From NCBI RefSeq assembly GCF_021655615.1, contig NZ_AP025245.1, positions 2,480,001 through 2,544,000 of the forward strand: 64,000 nucleotides of DNA, given 5' to 3'. The position numbers were made by a program, and so were the translations under genes. A model generated the notes under the pieces. The model worked only from the letters and a program-made list of their open reading frames with translations, ran no database searches and was not told the DNA's origin. This DNA comes from Acidianus sp. HS-5 (GTDB lineage Archaea; Thermoproteota; Thermoprotei_A; Sulfolobales; Sulfolobaceae). Positions 9,190 to 19,476 of this stretch are shown one piece after another; positions within the stretch are counted from its first letter, which is position 1; each line of letters starts with the position of its first letter.

Positions 9190-9458
9190 ACTCCTTTAGT
9201 CTTTAGCTCATTAACAATATTATTCAAAGTTAATGTAAGTTCTTCAGCGTCTTCACTTTCTACTTCTATTATAAGTTGAAAATTTTTGAAATTACCACTA
9301 AGGTAAATGCTAACTAGCGTACTCTTTGAAATTGAGCAAATATACGATGCTCCCAGCCTTATTGGTTTGCAAATGTTAGTTAAAATTTCCTCCATGCTAT
9401 AAAATGTGTCTCTTAACCTTATTGGATCCTCCAAAACAAGAAGCTTTATGCTAAACAA
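9150..9458 (-). CDS. Uncharacterised small protein, possibly Pcc1-like
   Basis: A 102-residue protein I cannot place firmly. The pattern of strands and a final helix, with FQLIIEVESEDAEELTLTL, recalls the small KEOPS subunit Pcc1 (ferredoxin-like fold, about 80-100 residues), but the diagnostic residues are not clear enough to call it. It is last in a run of three minus-strand genes with the flavoprotein at 9826 and the basic protein at 9465, 6 bp after the latter. Confidence 0.5.
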   Translation of the reverse strand: MFSIKLLVLEDPIRLRDTFYSMEEILTNICKPIRLGASYICSISKSTLVSIYLSGNFKNFQLIIEVESEDAEELTLTLNNIVNELKTKGVHVTLFNTSTTSL

Positions 9459-9464
9459 TACTCA

Positions 9465-9845
9465 TCACTTCAAGTTTGCTCTCTTTATAGGAATCTTTAG
9501 TGTTTCAAATAATACCTTTACATTATCATAATATTTTGTATCTCCCTCGATTCTCTTTATTTTTAATTTCCTATACTTTAGTTTCAATGAAATATAGCCA
9601 TCATCTATAACAAGTACTTCTCCTAAAATTCTATTGTAAATATTTTTAACTAATCTAACGTAAATGTAAGTTCCAGGATCGTGAATATCAATAATTTTAG
9701 CTTCACCTACTTTATAAATTGATTGAACTTTATTTCCTTCGTCTTTTACTTCAATAAGTTTACCATTAACTACTTTATATAGTAAAGTCCTTATTGCATG
9801 CTTTCCAGATCTACTTTTTGAATTTTCAACGTATAATTGAACCAT
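9465..9845 (-). CDS. Uncharacterised basic protein
   Basis: A 126-residue basic protein dominated by beta-strand-like segments (KHAIRTLLYKVVNGKLIEV, GTYIYVRLVKNIYNRI) that recall small OB- or SH3-like folds, with a lysine- and arginine-rich C-terminus. No family is recognised. It overlaps the start of translation region of its upstream neighbour (flavoprotein, stop at 9826) by 20 bp, so it is very likely part of the same transcript. Confidence 0.5.
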   Translation of the reverse strand: MVQLYVENSKSRSGKHAIRTLLYKVVNGKLIEVKDEGNKVQSIYKVGEAKIIDIHDPGTYIYVRLVKNIYNRILGEVLVIDDGYISLKLKYRKLKIKRIEGDTKYYDNVKVLFETLKIPIKRANLK

Positions 9846-10800
9846 ATCTTATACCCCTAGCTGATTCTATAATCCCTTCAAAATCTAATTTATCCTCAAG
9901 GAAAGCATCTATTAATACATCATTTTTAAGGAACGTCCTAAGCAGGAACTTTCTAGCATTAATGTTAGACTTCATATACAAATCTAAGAATTTCCTTTGT
10001 ATCTCAATTCTCCGCTCAATTTTATTTAAATTAGTGGACAAATACTCATTAAGATTCTTCCCTTTTGTTACTGCCTCGTATGCGATTTCGGCTGAAATTG
10101 CAGAAGGCCTTATACCTTCTCCACTCATAGGAAAAACTAAGCCTCTAGCCTCACCAATTTTTAAGGACTTATTTTTAATACCGCCTATCGATATCGGAGC
10201 TCCTCTAATATCCAGGACTTTATATTCCTTAAACTTACTCTGCATGTAATTTAATAGGAGTTCTTTCGAATTTTTATTTTCTATAAATCCTGCACCGACG
10301 TTTAGAACTCCTTCCTCGTCTGGAAATATCCAGAAAAATCCAGTAAACTTCGTATTAAATTCTAGTATCGCTTCATCGTTAAACTCGCTTGTTTCAATTA
10401 ATGCTCTAGTAGTGTAGACCACTTGTCTATCCATATCATACGGCCCTTTAGCGTCTATGACAAGATCGAATTTAGATTTATCAAGAGTTGTAGTTATCAC
10501 TTGGTTCACTCTTTCCCTCATAGAATTTATCCATCCTGCCTTGTCTATTACAATCCATTTTGGATTCCTATAGTTAACATCATATATCCTTTCCCCATCT
10601 AGATAAAATGCAAAATTTTTAATATAATATTTTATTTCCCATTCAAATTTAGGCTTATAGACGTTTGGAACTACGTCTCCGCATGGTTTAAAGTACTTTT
10701 CTTTAATATCAAATAGTGTAACATTATAACCAGAATTAGAAAGCATATAGGCTAAATAAGAACCGCTTACTCCTCCACCTATAATGGCAATACTTTCCAT
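9826..10800 (-). CDS. Geranylgeranyl-reductase-family flavoprotein
   Basis: FAD-dependent oxidoreductase of the geranylgeranyl reductase family, some members of which saturate the isoprenoid chains of archaeal lipids. The dinucleotide motif IIGGGVSGSYLAYML lies at the N-terminus (about 6-20), KPCGDVV fits the family's cysteine/substrate segment, and GEARGLVFPMSGEGIRPS is a variant of the second FAD motif in which the usual GDAAG reads GEARG. At 324 residues it is shorter than main archaeal reductases (about 380-450), so it may be a paralogue with another substrate. It heads a three-gene unit with two unassigned small proteins. Confidence 0.75.
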   Translation of the reverse strand: MESIAIIGGGVSGSYLAYMLSNSGYNVTLFDIKEKYFKPCGDVVPNVYKPKFEWEIKYYIKNFAFYLDGERIYDVNYRNPKWIVIDKAGWINSMRERVNQVITTTLDKSKFDLVIDAKGPYDMDRQVVYTTRALIETSEFNDEAILEFNTKFTGFFWIFPDEEGVLNVGAGFIENKNSKELLLNYMQSKFKEYKVLDIRGAPISIGGIKNKSLKIGEARGLVFPMSGEGIRPSAISAEIAYEAVTKGKNLNEYLSTNLNKIERRIEIQRKFLDLYMKSNINARKFLLRTFLKNDVLIDAFLEDKLDFEGIIESARGIRYGSIIR

Positions 10801-10876
10801 AAAATTAGAATGTAAGAAAAGTATAAAATATGCTTTGTAAGTAACTCATTTGTAAGTTTTATAAGGTGGTAAGTTA

Positions 10877-13303
10877 TTGTTGAACCAAGAATATGTTACA
10901 AAGAAAATGGAAGAATGGCCAAAGCATTACAACCCCGCAGAAATTGAATCTAAATGGGAAAATCTTTGGTTAAGTAAAGAATATTGGGAAAAAGTATTTC
11001 GTTTTGATGATAACAGTAATAAACCCATTTTTTACATAGATACACCTCCACCATTTACTAGTGGAGAACTTCACATGGGACACGCATATTGGGTAACTAT
11101 CGCTGACACTATTGCCAGGTTTAAGAGAATTCAAGGGTATAACGTTCTAATCCCACAAGGATGGGATACTCAAGGTTTACCTACGGAATTAAAAGTCCAG
11201 TATAAGCTAGGTGTACCTAAGGAAAATAGAGAATTATTCTTGCAAAAGTGCATAGAATGGACCAACGAAATGATAAATAGAATGAAAACCGCAATGACGA
11301 GACTGGGTTACAGACCTGATTGGGAAGATTTTGAATATAAAACATATTCATCAGAATATAGGAAAACAATACAGAAAAGTTTACTCGATATGCATAAAAT
11401 GGGAATAGTAAAAATTAAAGAAGGACCCGTATATTGGTGCCCGAAATGCGAGACTGCAGTGGCGCAGAGCGAAGTAGGTTATCTAGAAAAAGAAGGTGTT
11501 CTAGTGTATATAGGTTTCCCGCTAAAAGATGGAGGAGAAATAGTAATAGCTACTACTAGACCTGAACTACTTGCAGCTACTCAAGCAGTAGTAGTAAACC
11601 CTACAGATGAAAGGTACAAGAATCTTATAGGAAAAACAGCAATAGTTCCGGTTTTTAATAAAGAAATTAAAATTATAGCTGATGAGGCAGTAGAGAAGGA
11701 CTTCGGCACTGGGGCAGTAATGGTTAGTACTTACGGAGATCCACAAGATATAAAATGGAAGCTTAAGTATAACTTACCTTCCACCGAAATTATAGATAAT
11801 AGGGGAAGAATAAAAGGGACCGGAATTATTGATGGACTTACAGTAGCACAAGCTAAACAAAAAATGATTGAAATATTAAAGGAAAAAGGATACGTAAGAA
11901 AAATAGAAAAAATTAAACATAACGTGTTATCTCACACTGAGAGAAGTGATTGTTTATCTCCTATAGAATTTTTAACTAAAAAACAAATTTATATAGATGT
12001 ACTGAAATTTAAGGATAAATTACTAGAAGAATATAAAAAAATGCAATTCAAGCCATCTAGAATGTCTTACTATTTAGAAGAATGGATAAAGAGTTTAGAA
12101 TGGGATTGGAACATAAGTAGGCAAAGGATTTACGGAACTCCGTTACCTTTCTGGTACTGTGATAACAACCATTTAATTCCCGCCAGAGAAGAAGATTTGC
12201 CAGTAGATCCAACAAAGGCTAAACCTCCTTATGATAAATGCCCTTACTGTGGATTACCTCTAAAGCCCATAACTGATGTTGCGGACGTTTGGATAGATTC
12301 TAGTGTCACTGTATTGTACTTGTCAGGATTCTACACTAATAAGGAGAGGTTTGCTAAGGCGTTTCCTGCATCACTAAGGCTTCAAGGAACTGACATAATT
12401 AGAACATGGTTATTCTACACTTTCTTCAGGACATTAATGCTTACAGGAAACGTGCCATTCAAACAAGTTCTAGTAAATGGCCAAGTTCTAGGGCCAGACG
12501 GAAGCAGAATGAGCAAAAGTAAAGGCAACGTCGTATCCCCTTTAGAGAGAGTAAATGAGTTTGGTGCAGACGCGATAAGAATGACTTTATTAGATGCTTC
12601 AATAGGAGAGGACTTTCCATTTAAGTGGGATAACGTAAGAGGTAAGAAGCTCTTATTACAAAAATTATGGAATGCCAGTAGGCTTTCTTATCCATTTATT
12701 CACGAGAAAGATATCAGTAAACCTAGAGAACTTCACATTTTAGATAAATGGATATTAATAAAGCATAAGAAATTTGTTAAAAAAGTAATTGATGCATACA
12801 ATTCTTATGACTTTTATGTAATAATTGATGAATTTTACAATTACTTCTGGGAAACTGTAGCAGATGAGTACTTGGAACTTATTAAGTATAGATTATTTAA
12901 CGAGGATCAATCTGCGCTGTACACTTTAAGGAGAATAATGAAGGATATAATAATACTCCTCCACCCAATAGTACCACATATAACAGAAGAAATATACTCA
13001 AGGTTATTTGGAGATAAGATAAGCGTCTTATTAGAAGAATTACCTAACATTGAGGATATAGAGGAGGATGATGGAGCAGAAAAAATAGGAGATTATGTAA
13101 AGAAGTTTAATTCAATGGTAAGAACTTCAAAAATTAAAAATAAAATGTCTATAGTAACTCCAGTAAATGTAAAGCTTTATGCAAATAACGATATGATAGA
13201 AAGTATAAAGAGAGTGGAGAATGACGTAAAAATAACACTAAAGATTAATACAGTAGAATACATCCCATCGGACAAAGAAGATGTAATAATAGAAAAAGTA
13301 TAA
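10877..13303 (+). CDS. valS: Valyl-tRNA synthetase
   Basis: Class I aminoacyl-tRNA synthetase that charges tRNA-Val and edits misactivated threonine. The 808-residue protein shows the HIGH-type motif PFTSGELHMGHAYW (about 55-68), a connective-peptide editing domain with ATTRPELLAAT, zinc-like cysteine pairs CPKC and CPYC, the KMSKS-type loop SRMSKSKGNVVSP and an anticodon-binding domain. The start is taken as TTG 10877, downstream of GGTGG; an in-frame ATG at 10907 is an alternative, but the residues between resemble the family N-terminus. It stands alone between divergent and convergent genes. Confidence 0.95.
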   Translation: MLNQEYVTKKMEEWPKHYNPAEIESKWENLWLSKEYWEKVFRFDDNSNKPIFYIDTPPPFTSGELHMGHAYWVTIADTIARFKRIQGYNVLIPQGWDTQGLPTELKVQYKLGVPKENRELFLQKCIEWTNEMINRMKTAMTRLGYRPDWEDFEYKTYSSEYRKTIQKSLLDMHKMGIVKIKEGPVYWCPKCETAVAQSEVGYLEKEGVLVYIGFPLKDGGEIVIATTRPELLAATQAVVVNPTDERYKNLIGKTAIVPVFNKEIKIIADEAVEKDFGTGAVMVSTYGDPQDIKWKLKYNLPSTEIIDNRGRIKGTGIIDGLTVAQAKQKMIEILKEKGYVRKIEKIKHNVLSHTERSDCLSPIEFLTKKQIYIDVLKFKDKLLEEYKKMQFKPSRMSYYLEEWIKSLEWDWNISRQRIYGTPLPFWYCDNNHLIPAREEDLPVDPTKAKPPYDKCPYCGLPLKPITDVADVWIDSSVTVLYLSGFYTNKERFAKAFPASLRLQGTDIIRTWLFYTFFRTLMLTGNVPFKQVLVNGQVLGPDGSRMSKSKGNVVSPLERVNEFGADAIRMTLLDASIGEDFPFKWDNVRGKKLLLQKLWNASRLSYPFIHEKDISKPRELHILDKWILIKHKKFVKKVIDAYNSYDFYVIIDEFYNYFWETVADEYLELIKYRLFNEDQSALYTLRRIMKDIIILLHPIVPHITEEIYSRLFGDKISVLLEELPNIEDIEEDDGAEKIGDYVKKFNSMVRTSKIKNKMSIVTPVNVKLYANNDMIESIKRVENDVKITLKINTVEYIPSDKEDVIIEKV

Positions 13304-13335
13304 TCAGTCCATGGGAGTTTAGCTCACTGATCGCT

Positions 13336-13353
<18 letters not shown>
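13304..13353 (-). ncRNA. Possible C/D-box sRNA between valS and the aminotransferase gene
   Basis: On the minus strand a C-like box TTGATGA (13352-13346) lies inside the last codons of the aminotransferase gene, a C'-like AGTGAGC follows, and D box CTGA lies at 13307-13304 directly beside the valS stop. The D guide would be about 13 nt ending CCCATGGA. The D' box is not clear, so this is the weakest of the four candidates. Its position between two non-overlapping convergent genes mirrors the candidate at 2872-2925. Confidence 0.35.
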
Positions 13354-14532
<1,179 letters not shown>

Positions 14533-14545
14533 TGTGAATATTAGT

Positions 14546-15298
14546 TTAGATTAGCTCTTTAATTTTACTCGGTTCTTTCATTAAGAAACTTCCTATTAGA
14601 AAAGCATCAGCACCGTATTTTTTTAAGTCGTCTATCTGTTCTCTGGAGTTTATTCCGCTCTCTGCTACTTTTACAATGCTTGCTGGAATCTTCTGTAAAA
14701 CTCTCTTAACTCTCTCTTGATCAATATTGAAAGTAAATAAATCCCTAGAATTAACTCCAATAATTTTTGCTCCAGCGTTTAACGCTATATCTAGTTCACT
14801 TTCATCAAAAATCTCAACTAAGGGCTCTAGCTTGTAAGACCTTGCGTATAATATTAAACTTTCCAGTTCTCTCTCAGTTAAAATTCTAACTATAAGTAAA
14901 ATACTATCTGCTCCTAAATTATAAGCATTATCTATCTGCTTTTCAGTAACTATAAAATCTTTCATTAAAATCGGAATTTTTACAGCGTGAGATATTGTGA
15001 ATAAATAATCATATGATCCAGAAAAAAATTTATCCTCAGTTAATACACTAATTCCTACTGCTCCAGAACTCTCCATCTCCTTTACATATTCTATAGGATT
15101 CCTATCAGCCGAAAATCCAGAAGGAGAAGCCCTTTTATATTCCGCTATAATAGGATTCATATTTTCTTCCTTAGCTTTCCTTATTGCATTAATTAATGGA
15201 AAAATAGGTCTATCTCTAACTTTCTCAACATAAGGCCTTTTATAAGCATTATTAACTACGTCCCTTAACCAACCTGTTAGAAATCTAACCATTATCAT
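14546..15298 (-). CDS. trpC: Indole-3-glycerol phosphate synthase
   Basis: TIM-barrel enzyme that closes the indole ring from carboxyphenylaminodeoxyribulose phosphate. The 250-residue protein carries the signature PIIAEYKRASPSG with the catalytic lysine, LMKDFIV, EIFDESEL, IGVNSRDL and VAESGI, all typical. Length matches the well-studied Sulfolobus enzyme (about 248). The ATG overlaps the trpG stop as ATGA; a second ATG is two codons later. Part of the minus-strand order trpB2-A-D-F-E-G-C. Confidence 0.95.
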   Translation of the reverse strand: MIMVRFLTGWLRDVVNNAYKRPYVEKVRDRPIFPLINAIRKAKEENMNPIIAEYKRASPSGFSADRNPIEYVKEMESSGAVGISVLTEDKFFSGSYDYLFTISHAVKIPILMKDFIVTEKQIDNAYNLGADSILLIVRILTERELESLILYARSYKLEPLVEIFDESELDIALNAGAKIIGVNSRDLFTFNIDQERVKRVLQKIPASIVKVAESGINSREQIDDLKKYGADAFLIGSFLMKEPSKIKELI

Positions 15299-15876
15299 AC
15301 CCTATTTAGGAAATTATAAAATATCTTTTGCCCTACTTGTGTACCTATACTTTCAGGATGAAATTGAACTCCAAATATTTTATATTCTGCATGATGAACT
15401 CCCATTATCTCATTATCTTCCTTAGAATATGCATCAATAATTAATGGGGGTTTTACATCATCGATTACAAGGCTATGATATCTAGTAGCCCTAAATTCCT
15501 TTGGTAGTCCATCATAAATTGTTGCAGAAGAGTTTTGAAGTATAGCACTTAATTTACCGTGGAAAACCACTTTTGCTTTCCTTATCTTAGCGTCAAACGC
15601 ATAACCTATAGCTTGATGGCCTAGGCATATTCCTAATACAGGAATTCTTTTACCAAGCTGTTTTATAACATCTATTACTATTCCTATATCCTCTTTCTTA
15701 TCAGGAGATCCAGGACCAGGGGATATTATTATCCTATCTGGATTTATCCTTTCTATTCCTTTAACAGTTATTTCATCGTTCCTTACAACTATAGGATAAC
15801 TTCCTAGCTCGCCTACTGCTTGAGCAATATTATAAACGAAACTGTCATAGTTATCAATTATTAGAGTTAAATCCAT
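15295..15876 (-). CDS. trpG: Anthranilate synthase glutamine amidotransferase subunit
   Basis: Class I glutamine amidotransferase that supplies ammonia to TrpE. The 193-residue protein has the oxyanion strand SPGPGSP, the nucleophile in VLGICLGHQAIGYAF and the catalytic HxE pair in GVQFHPESIGT. It lies 2 bp after trpE and overlaps trpC by 4 bp. Length and motifs are those of the stand-alone archaeal subunit; there is no fusion to TrpD. Confidence 0.95.
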   Translation of the reverse strand: MDLTLIIDNYDSFVYNIAQAVGELGSYPIVVRNDEITVKGIERINPDRIIISPGPGSPDKKEDIGIVIDVIKQLGKRIPVLGICLGHQAIGYAFDAKIRKAKVVFHGKLSAILQNSSATIYDGLPKEFRATRYHSLVIDDVKPPLIIDAYSKEDNEIMGVHHAEYKIFGVQFHPESIGTQVGQKIFYNFLNRV

Positions 15877-15878
15877 TT

Positions 15879-17135
15879 TTAAACACCCATTGCAACTTTT
15901 AATGCCCTCATTTTATGTTCAGTCTCAAAATATTCCATTTCAGGAATGGAATCATATACTATACCTGCTCCTGCTTGTATTCTAAATAAGTCCTTGTTAA
16001 CGAAAGCCGACCTAATAGAAATAGCAAACTCTGCGGAATCCTTAGATATAAAACCTGCAGCTCCAGCGTAAGGACCTCTCTTAAAGGGCTCTAAGTTTTC
16101 AATAATATTCATAGCCATAGGCTTTGGGGCGCCGCTTACAGTGCCCGCAGGAAACGTTGATTTTAATACATCAACTGGCGTAAATCCTTTTTTTAAAGTA
16201 CCTATCACCCTGCTTACAATGTGTTGAACATAACTGTACTTTTCTATATACATAAAGTCTGGAACCTTTACCGTACCTGGATAACATACTCTTCCTATAT
16301 CGTTCCTAGCTAAATCTACTAGCATTAAATGCTCTGCCCTTTCTTTTTCAGAAGAGAGAAGCTCTTGTTCTAATTCAAAGTCTTCTTCTGGTGTATTCCC
16401 TCTAGGTCTAGTGCCAGCTATAGGATAAGACTCTATAACACCGTTTTGGACTGAAAATAGTAGTTCTGGGCTAGAACCTATAAGTTCCCTATCCTTGAAT
16501 TTAAGATAAAACATGTAAGGTGACGGATTAATTTTCCTAAGATTATAGTAAAACCTCATTAAGTCGCCGCTAAACGTGAATCTATAAAACCTAGAAAGGA
16601 CTACTTGGAACGCGTAACCATTCCTAATATATTCTAGAATTTCATTAACAGAATCTTCAAAGTCGTTCTTATTCATAGATTTATCGTAATCAGAAAATTT
16701 TACAGTACCTATCTCCCCACAGCTAGAAATCCCACTTATGTCACCATTAACGTAAACTTTTGCACTATTATGATCATATATTATAATATCCTCTGGCAAA
16801 AAGAATTCACCAGTAGGCCACGGTTCTGCTAATGGCTTAATATCCTTCACACTCTCCCATTTCCTCACTGCATCATAAGATACATAACCTATATACGCGT
16901 TAAATTCTGGAATTGAGAGACCCCCATAAGTTGAAATCGAATAAAGCTTGTCTGCAATATCTTCTGAAGAATCTGAGTATAGATAATCCTTCTTACCCCA
17001 AGCTATTATACTGTATCTCGCCTTGTTTTGAGGACCACTAACACTCTCTAAAAGTGCAGCAAAGTCTTCGTTAGCCCTTATGCATTTAAAAACTTCATAA
17101 GGTTGAGCAAAGGAAGTTATGGGATATACATTCAT
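15879..17135 (-). CDS. trpE: Anthranilate synthase component I
   Basis: Converts chorismate and ammonia to anthranilate, the committed step of tryptophan synthesis. The 418-residue protein is of compact archaeal length. It shows the chorismate-binding core GNTPEEDFELEQELLSSEKERAEHLMLVDLARNDIGRV in pieces across about 242-285, PAGTVSGAPK and the terminal QAGAGIVYDS. The N-terminal ALLESVSGPQNKARYSII region corresponds to the tryptophan feedback site of the family. ATG overlaps trpF stop by 4 bp. Confidence 0.95.
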   Translation of the reverse strand: MNVYPITSFAQPYEVFKCIRANEDFAALLESVSGPQNKARYSIIAWGKKDYLYSDSSEDIADKLYSISTYGGLSIPEFNAYIGYVSYDAVRKWESVKDIKPLAEPWPTGEFFLPEDIIIYDHNSAKVYVNGDISGISSCGEIGTVKFSDYDKSMNKNDFEDSVNEILEYIRNGYAFQVVLSRFYRFTFSGDLMRFYYNLRKINPSPYMFYLKFKDRELIGSSPELLFSVQNGVIESYPIAGTRPRGNTPEEDFELEQELLSSEKERAEHLMLVDLARNDIGRVCYPGTVKVPDFMYIEKYSYVQHIVSRVIGTLKKGFTPVDVLKSTFPAGTVSGAPKPMAMNIIENLEPFKRGPYAGAAGFISKDSAEFAISIRSAFVNKDLFRIQAGAGIVYDSIPEMEYFETEHKMRALKVAMGV

Positions 17136-17722
17136 GCTTTAACACGCTTCACAATTTCTATTACTTTTATCATATCTTTCTTTCCAGGATATTTTTCAAC
17201 TCCACTCGAAATATCTATCCATTTTGGATTAATTTCTATTATATTGTCAATATTATTTATATTTATCCCACCTCCAACACCTACGCTGTATTCCTTTATT
17301 GCTTTCTTAACGAAACTTAGGTCTATGCTAATTCCCTTCTTAAGAGAATCTAGCAATATCATATCTGAATAATCGATAGCATTTTTTAGATAATCCATAT
17401 ATTTCTCGCTTGCTGGAACATATAATATAACTCTCTTATCATAAGATCTTAACTCCTCTAGCTCAGAATTGTTCAAAACCCTATGTATCTGTAATAAGTC
17501 GGCATGCTTTGTCTTTTCTATTAATTCAGGGATTTTTCCATTTACCTTGACTGACACTGTTGGCTTGCATGAAAACTTTTTGACAACATCAACAAAATCA
17601 TCTTTTGCATACCTCTTGCTTATAGGATCTGTTACTATTCCGATGTAATCTACATTCATCCTTGAGATATCTAAAACATCTTGAAGTGTGGCTATTCCGC
17701 ATATCTTTAATTTAATTGACAT
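17132..17722 (-). CDS. trpF: Phosphoribosylanthranilate isomerase
   Basis: Amadori isomerase of tryptophan synthesis, a TIM barrel. The frame is open from an ATG at 17752, but the family N-terminus KLKICGIATLQD, with the catalytic cysteine, makes the ATG at 17722 the likely start; that leaves an 11-bp overlap with trpD instead of 41. Further motifs are GIVTDPISKR and GVGGGININN near the phosphate-binding end, and a catalytic aspartate in ILLDS. At about 196 residues it has the usual archaeal size. Confidence 0.9.
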   Translation of the reverse strand: MSIKLKICGIATLQDVLDISRMNVDYIGIVTDPISKRYAKDDFVDVVKKFSCKPTVSVKVNGKIPELIEKTKHADLLQIHRVLNNSELEELRSYDKRVILYVPASEKYMDYLKNAIDYSDMILLDSLKKGISIDLSFVKKAIKEYSVGVGGGININNIDNIIEINPKWIDISSGVEKYPGKKDMIKVIEIVKRVKA

Positions 17723-18752
17723 CGGCCATCGCCATAAAATTCTTGAGTGCATTTACGTTACCGTTATGTGAAATTATATCTAACAGTTTATTCAGTGATG
17801 TAGAAATTATCTGCGAAGAATACTCGTATCCATCTTTAAAGTCTTTCACAATACCGCAGGAATATAAGGCTACTGCGGAATTCACTTTTATAAACTCCTC
17901 TACCGCCTTATCTTTTCCCGCAAACGCTCTCAATACCTTAATTACCGACTCTTTACTATCATTAGCCAATAATTCTGATATCTTTGGTCTATATTTTATA
18001 ATATCTGTAAAGTTAAATTCGTATTTATCAATATTGTTACCTTTAATTTCATATATTATCGTAACTCCTAAAGGGCTTACCTCATCCATTCCAGGCTCAC
18101 CGTGAATTATCAGAAGTTTATCATAAGAAAGAGAAATTGCAGAATCTGCTATCTTATCCATAAACTTCTTTGAGAAAATTCCCATTACCTGCTTTCTCGC
18201 CATAGCGGGGTTGGTTAAAGGACCTAGGAAATTAAATATAGTCCTTATCCCTAGGGTCTTCCTTACATTTGCTACGTTCTTCATAGCAGGATGATAAAGC
18301 TGAGCAAACAGGAATACGAAATTATCCTTAGAAATTAATTCTTTTGCCTTATCTGGAGTTACATTTATATTGTAACCTAAAGTCTCTAAAAAGTCTGCAC
18401 TACCGCTTTTGCTACTTGCTGCTCTATTACCGTGCTTTGCTACCTTGCAAACTTGACTTAAGAGAATTGCAGTTGCAGTACTTACGTTTATAGTTCCTAA
18501 TCCGTCTCCTCCAGTACCCGCAGTGTCGACTACATCTCCTAAATCTACTTTTATCGCATTAGCTCTCATGGATTTTGCAAAACCTATTATCTCCTCTGGT
18601 GACTCACCCTTAGTTTTAAGTGAAGAAAGTACTGCAGATGAGACTAGCTCCGGTATCTCGCCCTTCATTATTGAGTTGGCAATAAACTCTGCCTCTTCCA
18701 CGTTAAGGTCTTGTTTATCTGTTATTTTTTCCAAGATCTCCTTAAAACTCAT
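17712..18752 (-). CDS. trpD: Anthranilate phosphoribosyltransferase
   Basis: Transfers phosphoribose from PRPP to anthranilate. The 346-residue protein shows the hallmark VVDTAGTGGDGLGTINVSTA, KHGNRAASSKSGSADFLE and the PRPP-binding FLFAQLYHPAMKNV and RTIFNFLGPL segments. Sulfolobus TrpD is a homodimer of about 345 residues, matching this length. The gene overlaps trpA by 11 bp upstream and trpF downstream. Confidence 0.95.
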   Translation of the reverse strand: MSFKEILEKITDKQDLNVEEAEFIANSIMKGEIPELVSSAVLSSLKTKGESPEEIIGFAKSMRANAIKVDLGDVVDTAGTGGDGLGTINVSTATAILLSQVCKVAKHGNRAASSKSGSADFLETLGYNINVTPDKAKELISKDNFVFLFAQLYHPAMKNVANVRKTLGIRTIFNFLGPLTNPAMARKQVMGIFSKKFMDKIADSAISLSYDKLLIIHGEPGMDEVSPLGVTIIYEIKGNNIDKYEFNFTDIIKYRPKISELLANDSKESVIKVLRAFAGKDKAVEEFIKVNSAVALYSCGIVKDFKDGYEYSSQIISTSLNKLLDIISHNGNVNALKNFMAMADVN

Positions 18753-19476
18753 TTAGAACACCTCTAAAGTATTTTACCAAATTTATTGCATCTTGTACTC
18801 CACCTTTTTCTATAGCTTCAATGTACGCAGTACCTATGGCTATGCCGTCTGCTCCTGCTCTCAGCGCTTTCCTCATATCTTCTACGTCAGATAATCCAAA
18901 TCCAACTACTAGCTTATTATTTACTAAAATCCTTATTCTTGTAATTAAAGAATCAACACTGACTGGAATTGGGACTCCTGTAGTAGGCCTTACTCCATAG
19001 TATAAGAAAATATCAGAGATCTTAGAGACTTTTTGGATCATAGGATCCGGAACTGAAGGAGCAGTGAAAATTACTGCCTTTAAGCCATGATCTCTAATTA
19101 TCTTAACGTACTTCTCGTATTCGTCTACGTAATCTATTAGTAAATCTGGAAAGAGTATTCCATCTATTCCTATTTTTGACAAATTAGATAGGAAATCATC
19201 AAGTATAGGTAACCAGTCTTCAAGATATGTTAAAATAATTATAGGAATTTTTACTCTGTTCCTAGTTTCCTTTAGTAAAGGCCAGATATCTTTTAGCCAA
19301 GTTGACACTTGCTTATAACTTCTCCTTATAACAGGACCATCGTATTTAGCATACTTTGGTGGAACGCCTATCTCTAAAATATCCGAGCCTTCCCTAATAC
19401 AACCGTCAATAAATTCTAAGTACTCCCTTTCCTTAGGATAACCTAAGGTAGCATAAGAAACTAATATTCTGCTCAT
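18742..19476 (-). CDS. trpA: Tryptophan synthase alpha subunit
   Basis: Cleaves indole-3-glycerol phosphate to indole, which passes to TrpB. The 244-residue protein is short for the family (bacterial about 268). Seen are DILEIGVPPKYAKYDGP with the catalytic glutamate, a loop DGILFPDLLIDY with the catalytic aspartate and PTTGVPIP plus VGFGLSDVEDMRKAL at the phosphate site. It overlaps trpB by 4 bp. TrpA partners of TrpB2 enzymes are often compact, which fits the neighbour. Confidence 0.9.
   Translation of the reverse strand: MSRILVSYATLGYPKEREYLEFIDGCIREGSDILEIGVPPKYAKYDGPVIRRSYKQVSTWLKDIWPLLKETRNRVKIPIIILTYLEDWLPILDDFLSNLSKIGIDGILFPDLLIDYVDEYEKYVKIIRDHGLKAVIFTAPSVPDPMIQKVSKISDIFLYYGVRPTTGVPIPVSVDSLITRIRILVNNKLVVGFGLSDVEDMRKALRAGADGIAIGTAYIEAIEKGGVQDAINLVKYFRGVLNEF

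Noticed and set aside
10877..10909. ATG 10907 as the valS start
   Set aside because: TTG 10877 follows GGTGG and the ten residues it adds resemble the N-terminus of related enzymes; the choice is not certain.
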